From an uncultured Bacteroidales bacterium (GTDB lineage: Bacteria > Bacteroidota > Bacteroidia > Bacteroidales > Paludibacteraceae), in the NCBI GenBank assembly GCA_934692905.1, contig CAKUUM010000014.1:1-41193 (forward strand): a stretch of DNA of 41,193 bases, read 5' to 3'. Within the stretch, counting starts at the first letter, position 1. Each line of letters opens with the position of its first letter. The position numbers were made by a program, and so were the translations under genes. Shown one piece after another: positions 1 to 6,593 of this stretch. The notes beneath the pieces were generated by a model that saw only the letters and a list, made by a program, of their open reading frames with translations, had not been told where the DNA came from and did no database searches.

Positions 1-463
1 CCTCGGAAAGGCGGAACGCCTCCTGGGTCATCTCGTATGCCTCCTGTTGGTTAGAGGGCTCGAAGCATGGAATCATGGCAAACTTGGCATAGAAACGGCT
101 GTCCTGCTCGTTTTGCGAGGAGTGCATGGAGGGGTCGTCAGCAGCCACTACTACCAAGCCGCCGTTCACACCGGTGATAGCGGCGTTCATGAATGCGTCT
201 GCACAGACGTTCATACCCACGTGCTTCATACATACGAGTGCGCGCTTGCCCATGTAGGACATGCCGAGCGCCGCCTCCATAGCCGTCTTCTCGTTGGATG
301 CCCAACGGCAGAAGATAGAGGGCTTTGCGGCTTTCGCCTCGTGAAGTTGAATGTACTCCGTGATTTCCGTTGACGGTGTGCCCGGATAGGCATAGACACC
401 GCTCAAGCCTGCGTCGATAGCACCTTGCGCTATCGCTTCATCGCCTAAAAGAAGGTGTTTCAT
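1..463 (-). CDS. iorA: Indolepyruvate ferredoxin oxidoreductase subunit alpha, N-terminal part (cut by window edge)
   Basis: The minus-strand frame opens with ATG at 463 and runs off the left edge, giving about 154 residues. The start reads MKHLLLGDEAIAQGAIDAG, followed by a YAYPGTPSTEI segment and later NGGLVVVAADDPSMHSSQNEQD. These are hallmark segments of the pyrimidine-binding domain of the thiamine-diphosphate enzyme IorA. Family knowledge: IorA with IorB oxidatively decarboxylates aryl pyruvates such as indolepyruvate, with ferredoxin as acceptor, in anaerobes. The TPP-binding domain and C-terminal 4Fe-4S domain would lie outside the window. It is the last gene of the leftward run seen here, downstream of a small lipoprotein gene. 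Confidence 0.88.
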   Translation of the reverse strand, partial: MKHLLLGDEAIAQGAIDAGLSGVYAYPGTPSTEITEYIQLHEAKAAKPSIFCRWASNEKTAMEAALGMSYMGKRALVCMKHVGMNVCADAFMNAAITGVNGGLVVVAADDPSMHSSQNEQDSRFYAKFAMIPCFEPSNQQEAYEMTQEAFRLSE

Positions 464-474
464 ACTTGATTAGA

Positions 475-516
475 TTTTTTATTGGTTTGTATTGAAATTT
501 GTTTGTTAATTGCTTG
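475..516. repeat. AT-rich leader repeat, copy A (upstream of iorA)
   Basis: This 42-base stretch directly upstream of iorA aligns without gaps to 1091-1132, upstream of the lipoprotein gene. I count 34 matches of 42, and most differences are A/G. Both begin with six T followed by [AG]TTGGTTT and end with TTAATT[AG]CTTG. They occupy equivalent positions just before a start codon. Confidence 0.6.
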
Positions 517-547
517 ATAAACTATTTGATACGACAAGGGTGGCATA

Positions 548-1081
548 TCATGGTTGGAAAGACAAAGTCTTTTCTGTGCAATCCGTAGGAATGGTCACCA
601 CATGGTTGTCTCCATACATCTCAATTAAGACATTAAAGACAGAATCTCGCTTGGCAGCATCGCGCGGCATCCAACCGTAAGTATCAGGCTGAACCATGTG
701 ATATGCCACTATTACCCTTACAGGAGCATTAGCAGTCAAACGCTTGATAACGAACTTCCTCTCGGTATGTGCATACTTATAGTCACCCATAGTGGAGTAA
801 AAATATGTTCCGTGGATATATGCATCTCCTGATGTTTTGGCACACGCATTATTTACACTTATCCATTCCTGATATTTCGATGATGTGTTTTGAATGGTAA
901 CATCATCGGAAGCAGGACATTGAATCTCCAAAGAATCTTTTGCATTGATGCACAAATACCAACTAATAATACCAGTTGCATCCTGCACACAGGAACTCAA
1001 GAATACCATACACAATAGCATTATTATAGGTAGGCAACACCCAAGACAAGGTGCCTGTTTCTCTGAATGTTGATGTTTCAT
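548..1081 (-). CDS. Small putative lipoprotein of unknown function
   Basis: A 177-residue protein. The N-terminus has charged residues, a hydrophobic stretch at about residues 15-30 and a lipobox-like LSSC, so it is probably a lipoprotein. The mature part has several Cys residues and no family I recognise. It follows the DpnA-like methylase gene by 40 bases and precedes iorA by 84 bases. The start ATG at 1081 lies right after an AT-rich stretch that resembles the region upstream of iorA. Function unknown; it may be a later insertion between the restriction cassette and iorA. Confidence 0.7.
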   Translation of the reverse strand: MKHQHSEKQAPCLGCCLPIIMLLCMVFLSSCVQDATGIISWYLCINAKDSLEIQCPASDDVTIQNTSSKYQEWISVNNACAKTSGDAYIHGTYFYSTMGDYKYAHTERKFVIKRLTANAPVRVIVAYHMVQPDTYGWMPRDAAKRDSVFNVLIEMYGDNHVVTIPTDCTEKTLSFQP

Positions 1082-1090
1082 GATATATGA

Positions 1091-1132
1091 TTTTTTGTTG
1101 GTTTATATCATATTTTGTTTATTAATTACTTG
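1091..1132. repeat. AT-rich leader repeat, copy B (upstream of the lipoprotein)
   Basis: Partner of the stretch at 475-516 (34 of 42 bases match). It overlaps the stop codon of the DpnA-like methylase (1122-1124), so the methylase reading frame ends inside the repeat. Confidence 0.6.
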
Positions 1133-1940
1133 GTTGTCGCTGCATCATGGTGCACAAATATTGTGCCATAGATGGGTCATTTATGGCATCACGACGAAGA
1201 CGGCTGAGTTCTACAAACTCCTGCTCTTTCTCTATCCCTATAAATTTACGCCCCAATAGATTAGCCGCAATACCAGTTGTACTGCTCCCTGCAAACGGGT
1301 CAAGGATCGTATCTCCCTCGTCCGTAGAAGCCAAAATTATACGATACAATAACCGCAATGGTTTCTGCGTGGGGTGTTTGCCACAAGTCTTTTCCCATTT
1401 CCCGACAGCAGGCAAACGCCATACATCCGTCATTTGCCGTCCTCCATTAAGTTGCTTCATTACCTCATAGTTGAATTTGTGAGGCTTCTTTTCTGATTTG
1501 CGTGCCCAGATTATAAACTCTGAGGAGAATGTAAAATACCTACAACTCAAGTTTGGCGGCGGGTCTGATTTCTGCCACGTAACAATGTTCAAAATCTTAT
1601 ATCCTAATTCTTGTAGGCAACGCTGTACTACAAAGATATTATGGTAAGTCCCTGACACCCATATTGTGCCATCTTCGGTCAGTTTGCTTTGACACAAAGA
1701 GAGCCATTGACGATTAAACTCATATATATAATCGGGCGTACCACCCTTGTCCCAATTGCCCTTATCCACACAAACCTGCTTGCCACTCTGCACACTGATA
1801 CCACCATTACTAAGGAAATATGGCGGGTCTGCAAAAATCGCCCTGACCGAATTGTCGGATAACTCGGAAAGTATTTGCAGACTATCTCCGTGATAGAGTA
1901 TAAAGTCCGGCACGTTATAATATGGTAAAGCAATATCCAC
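1122..1940 (-). CDS. dpnA: Adenine-specific DNA methyltransferase, DpnA (M.DpnIIB) type
   Basis: A 272-residue beta-class N6-adenine methyltransferase. The catalytic DPPY motif at residues 38-41 comes before the AdoMet-binding motif DPFAGS at 214-219, with HPTQKP at 189-194; this order defines the beta class. Family knowledge: DpnA is the second methylase of DpnII systems, methylates A in GATC and can act on single-stranded DNA, which protects incoming DNA during transformation. It starts 5 bases after the DpnII-like endonuclease gene ends, and the Dam-like gene lies upstream. The GATC assignment rests on the neighbours, since the catalytic motifs do not give specificity. Gene order here is M-R-M, whereas pneumococcal DpnII is M-M-R. 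Confidence 0.85.
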   Translation of the reverse strand: MDIALPYYNVPDFILYHGDSLQILSELSDNSVRAIFADPPYFLSNGGISVQSGKQVCVDKGNWDKGGTPDYIYEFNRQWLSLCQSKLTEDGTIWVSGTYHNIFVVQRCLQELGYKILNIVTWQKSDPPPNLSCRYFTFSSEFIIWARKSEKKPHKFNYEVMKQLNGGRQMTDVWRLPAVGKWEKTCGKHPTQKPLRLLYRIILASTDEGDTILDPFAGSSTTGIAANLLGRKFIGIEKEQEFVELSRLRRDAINDPSMAQYLCTMMQRQPSN

Positions 1941-1945
1941 TAAAT

Positions 1946-2791
1946 CTATGACAATCTATCTATGAATGTCTGCAAAGTTGTTATGTTATATATACTTGGA
2001 ATAGTCATGAAAGCTTCTTCCAGTTTATTCTTTGCACTACGCCAACCCACACCGTCCGTAATCCACACAAATTCAAAGCCTTGCAGCCTATTTATCTTAG
2101 GAGCAATATCCGTGTAAGAACGTGCTACTTCATTCAGTTTGGAACCTCCTGTAGAGTAAAAATTAGCCTCTACAAGAAATGTTTGAGCATTAGTATTTAT
2201 AGCAAAATCAAATACTTTTTGGTCTGCACCAAGTACTTGTTCAACATCTTGAAAGTTTCTAGAAGGTACCTGTTCTTGAAAAGCAACATTGGCTTGTCTA
2301 AACACAGAAGCAACATAGTGTTCCATAATCTTACCACTCCTGTTCTTACGAGCATTAGTGTCAAGTCCTGTTTCTACACCAAAGACATAATCTACAAGAT
2401 TGCTGATCAAAGATTGTTGGAAAACCTCACTTAACCCTGTGCCTTCCAAAAACTCCATTATACCATCCACACCATTGAACAAGGAATGTATTAGATGATA
2501 CTCACCATCGGCATTAAGGAATAATTTACCCTCTCTTTCACGTGTAGCAATCAAAATATCCATAACTTCAAAGCATTGAGGATCTCTTCTCCACAATGCA
2601 TCTACGGCAGTGCGTAAATCTGTCTTTCCGAGCAGATAGTTGAGTGTGTTTAGGCTAATGGCAATATCATTGACATTCCTACCTATTTTAGCAAAATCAC
2701 AATAGAAATCCAATGTGGTATTGGTTTCTTTCAGTTGGGACATGAATTGTTCAAATTGCTCTTGTGTATGTGCTGGCATGGTATTCGTCAT
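1946..2791 (-). CDS. dpnB: Type II restriction endonuclease, DpnII/MboI family (GATC)
   Basis: A 281-residue protein. From about residue 192 it has VFDFAINTNAQTFLVEANFY and then STGGSKLNEVARSY, the signature of the R.DpnII family. The spaced Asp and the E-A-N replace the usual PD-(D/E)xK lysine position, as is normal in this family. It cuts unmethylated GATC. It lies between two adenine methylase genes, 9 bases after the Dam-like gene and 5 bases before the DpnA-like gene, so the three are surely co-transcribed. No truncation is visible, and the scarcity of GATC in the window fits a working system. Confidence 0.9.
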   Translation of the reverse strand: MTNTMPAHTQEQFEQFMSQLKETNTTLDFYCDFAKIGRNVNDIAISLNTLNYLLGKTDLRTAVDALWRRDPQCFEVMDILIATREREGKLFLNADGEYHLIHSLFNGVDGIMEFLEGTGLSEVFQQSLISNLVDYVFGVETGLDTNARKNRSGKIMEHYVASVFRQANVAFQEQVPSRNFQDVEQVLGADQKVFDFAINTNAQTFLVEANFYSTGGSKLNEVARSYTDIAPKINRLQGFEFVWITDGVGWRSAKNKLEEAFMTIPSIYNITTLQTFIDRLS

Positions 2792-2800
2792 TTCAAAAGG

Positions 2801-3688
2801 TTAAACTGCGTAGTTGCGGACTAAAAGTTCGGTGAGTTTGCCGCGTTTAGCGGGGTTGGCATTCACATTGCGTGAGGCAAAGACGCGGGCGATTTGGTAT
2901 TGCAGATACAAGTCGTCGAAGAAGCCATCCTGACAATCCGAGTTACTCAACATGAAATGATGCCCTGCCGCCTGAAGTCGGTCACAAAAGGCTTTGAGAC
3001 GCTGCTGGGCAAGGTCGTTGAACGGCTCCTTGGCGTAGTCGTTGAAACTGCTGGTGGTATTCAAAGGACGATACGGAGGGTCGAAATAGAAGAACGTATT
3101 GCCCTGCGCATAGTCCAATGTCTGCGTGTAATCACCTGTGAGAATGGTGACATTCTGCAGCAAACGGCTGTCGGCATATATGGTGACGGGGTCACAAATG
3201 GTCGGGGTTTCGTAGCGTCCGAATGGCACATTGAACAGCCCAGACTTGTTCACACGGTAGAGACCGTTGAAGCATGTGCGGTTGAGGAAGAAGAAAAGCG
3301 TGGTGTTGTGCACGGGCGAGAGTTGCTTGGTGTTGAACTCGGCACGGCGCTGCATATAGAACTCGCGTTTGGACTCCTCAGAATGAAGTGCATAGTACTC
3401 CGCCTGTATCTGCCGGAGCGATTCGACAAGCGCATCGGGGGTGTCGCGGACGACCTGATAGCAGGTAGTGAGGTCTGCGTTGATGTCGTTGATGACAGCC
3501 GCCGTGATGTTCGGGTGGGCCTGCAACATGTGAAAGAGCATAGCACCGCCACCTACGAAAGGCTCAATGTAAGTAACATTCTCCCATTGGTCAAAGTCAG
3601 CGGGAAGCATGGCTTCGAGTTGGTCGATGAGTTGACCTTTTCCGCCAACCCACTTGACAAATGGTTTTGCTTTCATTGATGTTTTCAT
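2801..3688 (-). CDS. dam: DNA adenine methyltransferase, Dam / M.DpnM type (GATC)
   Basis: A 295-residue alpha-class N6-adenine methyltransferase. The N-terminal KPFVKWVGGKGQL (residues 8-20) and EPFVGGGAM (42-50) bind AdoMet, and DPPY at 203-206 is the catalytic motif. It is close to the family length. I chose ATG 3688, 7 bases after the RluA-type stop codon; ATG 3676 is an alternative 4 codons later. The longer open frame upstream overlaps the pseudouridine synthase gene and has no family sequence. It heads the restriction-modification cassette and methylates double-stranded GATC to protect the host from the endonuclease next door. Confidence 0.9.
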   Translation of the reverse strand: MKTSMKAKPFVKWVGGKGQLIDQLEAMLPADFDQWENVTYIEPFVGGGAMLFHMLQAHPNITAAVINDINADLTTCYQVVRDTPDALVESLRQIQAEYYALHSEESKREFYMQRRAEFNTKQLSPVHNTTLFFFLNRTCFNGLYRVNKSGLFNVPFGRYETPTICDPVTIYADSRLLQNVTILTGDYTQTLDYAQGNTFFYFDPPYRPLNTTSSFNDYAKEPFNDLAQQRLKAFCDRLQAAGHHFMLSNSDCQDGFFDDLYLQYQIARVFASRNVNANPAKRGKLTELLVRNYAV

Positions 3689-3695
3689 TGCGTGG

Positions 3696-4421
3696 TTATT
3701 CTTGAACTTGGGCTTCGAGAGCGTGCCAGAGATTGTCGTCGGGCACGGGGGCAGTGATGGAGATGTCGATGTGGCTGACAGGATGAACGAACTCGATGCG
3801 GCGGGCATGAAGGCAGATACCACCGTCCGGGTTGCTGCGCTTGGCACCGTACTTGAGGTCGCCCTTGATGGGGCAGCCGATAGCCGCCAGTTGGCAGCGT
3901 ATCTGGTGGTGACGACCCGTCTCGAGGTTAATCTCGAGCAGCGTATAGCGGTCGCCACGGGCAATGGTACGATACGTAAGGACAGCGCGCTTTGCTTCAC
4001 GGTCGATGGATTTGCCATCGCGGGTGAGGGGATGCCCCTCGCTGTCGAAGCGTGTTACAACATACGACTTGTTCTGCTGCTCGTTGCGGGTGAGGAAATG
4101 CTCGAGGCGTCCCTCCGGCTCGGCAGGCGCATTGGCAACGATTGCCCAGTAGGTCTTCTTGATTTCGTTGTGCGACTTGAACATGTCGTTGAGCCGTGCC
4201 AACGCCTTACTGGTGCGCGCGAAAAGCACAACCCCGCTCGTGGGGCGGTCGAGACGATGCGTGACGCCAAGGAAGACCTCGCCGGGCTTGTGGTACTTTT
4301 CCTTGATGTATGCCTTGACGGTCTCGGAGAGGGGCGTGTCGCCCGTCTTGTCGCCCTGCACAATCTCACTGCACGTCTTGTTGACGGCTATGATATGATT
4401 ATCTTCGTAAAGAACTGTCAT
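3696..4421 (-). CDS. RluA-family 23S rRNA/tRNA pseudouridine synthase
   Basis: A 241-residue protein. The catalytic motif HRLDRPTSGVVLFA, with the catalytic Asp, is at about residues 55-68. Later ETGRHHQIRCQLA and LHARRIEF segments are typical of the RluA family. There is no N-terminal S4 domain, so it is a short RluA/TruC-like form. It isomerises uridine to pseudouridine in structured RNA; the exact target cannot be read from sequence. Its stop is 7 bases before the Dam gene, so the restriction cassette probably shares its transcript. A 68-base gap separates it from folK upstream. Confidence 0.85.
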   Translation of the reverse strand: MTVLYEDNHIIAVNKTCSEIVQGDKTGDTPLSETVKAYIKEKYHKPGEVFLGVTHRLDRPTSGVVLFARTSKALARLNDMFKSHNEIKKTYWAIVANAPAEPEGRLEHFLTRNEQQNKSYVVTRFDSEGHPLTRDGKSIDREAKRAVLTYRTIARGDRYTLLEINLETGRHHQIRCQLAAIGCPIKGDLKYGAKRSNPDGGICLHARRIEFVHPVSHIDISITAPVPDDNLWHALEAQVQE

Positions 4422-4489
4422 TCGTTTTTATATAATTATTTACATTCCATCCTTCGCGTATCCATTGCGCATGGGTTGCCTATCCCTTG

Positions 4490-4948
4490 CTAAAAAGCAG
4501 CCGTTTGACCCGACTTAGGCGTTAATATATCTTGATATATTTCGCGTAGGGGCACCATGACGAAGTCGCGTTCCTGCATACGGGGGTGCGGCAGGGTAAG
4601 GTCAGGGAAAGAGCAGGGAAGCGGCTCGCCGTTATCGGCAAGGCAAAAGAGCAGGTCAATGTCGATGATACGGTCGCGGTACTGCCCGTTGACGGACTTC
4701 TCGGTACGCCCCATGGCGCGCTCAATGTCCTGCGTGACAGCGAGTAAGGCGCGGGGCGAGAGCGAGGTGCGGAACGACATGACGATGTTGACAAAGGCGT
4801 TGTCGGACACGAAACCCACGGGCGCGCTATGGTAGGGCGCAGAACAGCGTAGCATCTCCCCGACCCGCTCGCGGAGCAGGCTGAGGGCAGTGCGGATATT
4901 TGCATCGCGGTCGCCCAAGTTGGTTCCTATGCCGAGGTAGGCAATCAT
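4490..4948 (-). CDS. folK: 2-amino-4-hydroxy-6-hydroxymethyldihydropteridine pyrophosphokinase
   Basis: A 152-residue protein with three HPPK signatures: LGIGTNLGDR near the N-terminus, YRDRIIDIDLL in the middle (Asp residues that bind Mg-ATP), and LPHPRMQERDFVMVPL near the C-terminus. It transfers pyrophosphate from ATP to hydroxymethyl-dihydropterin in folate synthesis, in the cytosol. Length is normal for a single-domain HPPK. Its ATG overlaps the stop of the metallophosphoesterase gene by four bases, which indicates translational coupling. No other folate gene is adjacent. Confidence 0.93.
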   Translation of the reverse strand: MIAYLGIGTNLGDRDANIRTALSLLRERVGEMLRCSAPYHSAPVGFVSDNAFVNIVMSFRTSLSPRALLAVTQDIERAMGRTEKSVNGQYRDRIIDIDLLFCLADNGEPLPCSFPDLTLPHPRMQERDFVMVPLREIYQDILTPKSGQTAAF

Positions 4949-5841
4949 TTGCTTTGCTTGACGGCAACAAAGTGATAATCAATGTCTTCACCCATATCTA
5001 CCACCATATAGAAAGGCGTCTTTTCGATGTCCTGCATGGTATCGACGATGATACAGGTCGTGCCCTTGATTTCGGTTACCTCGCGAGAGTGGTCATGCCC
5101 CGTCCAGACCATATCTACATGGTGCTTCTCCATAAGGTTGAGGAGTGCATAGACCTCTTCGAGGGGGTAGTTGGAGGTATGCCCCTGCGACGAGTCGCGC
5201 TTGAAGAAGGAGGTGTGAGTGCATACGACACGATGGCGGAACGGCTGATTGTCAGCCCATTGCAGCACCTCACGCAGCCATGCGAGTTGCTTGGAACCCA
5301 TAGTGCCTTCGGAGGAGTCGAGGACGATATAGAGGTCCTGCTTGCCCGCGGGCGTGCGCACGATGAAGTAGTAGGTGCTCGTCTTGAAGAACTTGCGGTA
5401 GAGGTTCCACTGGTTGAAATAGATGTCGTGGTTGCCGATGACAGGCATGAGTGTGTCTGCTTTGGCAGGGTTGCGCGGCACGTCGGTGAGGGCAGATACC
5501 ATGAAATCGTAGTGGTTCTGCGCGTTGATGAAGTCGCCGAGAAGGAGTGCGACAGGGCACTTGAGGTCGTCGTGGTAGTCGGAGATGAAGGTCTCCCAGT
5601 TGCGGCGCGTGGAGTCGATGTGAATATCAGTGCCCACATAGACGCGGTAGTCCTCGTTGAGGGCGTTGATGACAGAGACACCATGTTCGGCGTTGTAGGC
5701 TTGCGACTCCTCGAACCGCAGGTCGATACGCGGGGACGACCCCGCCACCATACCGATGATGTCGTAGTTGCTCGTGTCGGGGTTGCAGGCGGCAAACGCG
5801 AGGAGTGCCACAAGGGGCAGTGTGCGATATATACTCTTCAT
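4945..5841 (-). CDS. Calcineurin-like metallophosphoesterase, predicted lipoprotein
   Basis: About 298 residues. The N-terminus has a basic then hydrophobic signal ending LLAFAAC, a lipobox, so it is probably membrane-anchored outside the cytoplasm. The metallophosphoesterase motifs follow in order: GTDIH, GDFIN, GNHD, CTHTSF and GHDH, which together bind two metal ions. The substrate is unknown. ATG 5841 is preferred to the TTG two codons upstream. It overlaps folK by four bases and follows the beta-barrel gene by 20 bases. The pairing with folK looks like operon convenience, not shared function. Confidence 0.85.
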   Translation of the reverse strand: MKSIYRTLPLVALLAFAACNPDTSNYDIIGMVAGSSPRIDLRFEESQAYNAEHGVSVINALNEDYRVYVGTDIHIDSTRRNWETFISDYHDDLKCPVALLLGDFINAQNHYDFMVSALTDVPRNPAKADTLMPVIGNHDIYFNQWNLYRKFFKTSTYYFIVRTPAGKQDLYIVLDSSEGTMGSKQLAWLREVLQWADNQPFRHRVVCTHTSFFKRDSSQGHTSNYPLEEVYALLNLMEKHHVDMVWTGHDHSREVTEIKGTTCIIVDTMQDIEKTPFYMVVDMGEDIDYHFVAVKQSK

Positions 5842-5861
5842 AATCAATTGCTTGTGATGGT

Positions 5862-6569
5862 TTAGAAACGATATTCAGCCCCTACGCGGACTTCGGCTCC
5901 GTAGTAGGTGGCGTTGAGGTGGAAGTGTCCGGTGGGTTTGCACTCGGCAGAGAGACGCACGCGCCAATGGTCGGTGGGGTCGTACCAGCCGCCAAGCATA
6001 AACAGCGGTTGCCAAACGCGCTCGATTTGGTAGTTGTCCATATTGGAGACGCAGAGGCTGATGTTCCAAGGCGAGGTCTGCGGGCGCACAAAGCCCTCGA
6101 CGCGGTAGAGAACATTGAAAGGTTCGCAGATGATGGACTCGGTGGAGTGCCACTCATACGGCTGGCGAATGATGAGACGTGTGGACATACCCAGTTGAAT
6201 ACTAACGTATTGCATGCGGTAGCCAATGGAGAGAGCCTGCGTAACTTCGTTGAAAGCGTCGCGCGTGATGAGGCGTGCCATGAGGCGGTCTTCGAGGAAC
6301 ATCTCGCCGACCGGCAGGGCGAACTTGGGACGCATCTGGACGCCGAAAGCGTAGAAATTGGCGGTGCTCATGCGGATGTCCGCTTGCATCTCAAAGTGCT
6401 GATTGATAGGCATAAAGGCATCTATATCGAGGTTGCCCATGGAACCATAGGTTTGGTTGTGGCCGTAGCCCGCGTGGAGCGAAATGCTGTAGCGCGAGTC
6501 GCCAGGTTGGATTTGCGCCATCGCCATGAGGGGCAGAAAGGCAAGGGTGAGAAGTAGGTTTCTATTCAT
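5862..6569 (-). CDS. Predicted outer-membrane beta-barrel protein, unknown function
   Basis: 235 residues with a clear signal peptide (LLLTLAFLPLMAMAQ). Many alternating hydrophobic/polar segments ending in aromatic residues follow, and the protein ends in YRF. A C-terminal Phe is typical of Bam-assembled barrels. I recognise no specific family. It lies 24 bases downstream of mutS2 and 20 bases upstream of the metallophosphoesterase gene, so it is probably in the same transcript. It may be a small 8-10 strand barrel. Confidence 0.65.
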   Translation of the reverse strand: MNRNLLLTLAFLPLMAMAQIQPGDSRYSISLHAGYGHNQTYGSMGNLDIDAFMPINQHFEMQADIRMSTANFYAFGVQMRPKFALPVGEMFLEDRLMARLITRDAFNEVTQALSIGYRMQYVSIQLGMSTRLIIRQPYEWHSTESIICEPFNVLYRVEGFVRPQTSPWNISLCVSNMDNYQIERVWQPLFMLGGWYDPTDHWRVRLSAECKPTGHFHLNATYYGAEVRVGAEYRF

Positions 6570-6593
6570 CTTTATCTTGTTTGTTTTCGTTGT

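Noticed and set aside
4900..5865. Long plus-strand open frame of 321 codons opposite the metallophosphoesterase
   Set aside because: It is the antisense shadow of a GC-rich gene with clear motifs on the minus strand.
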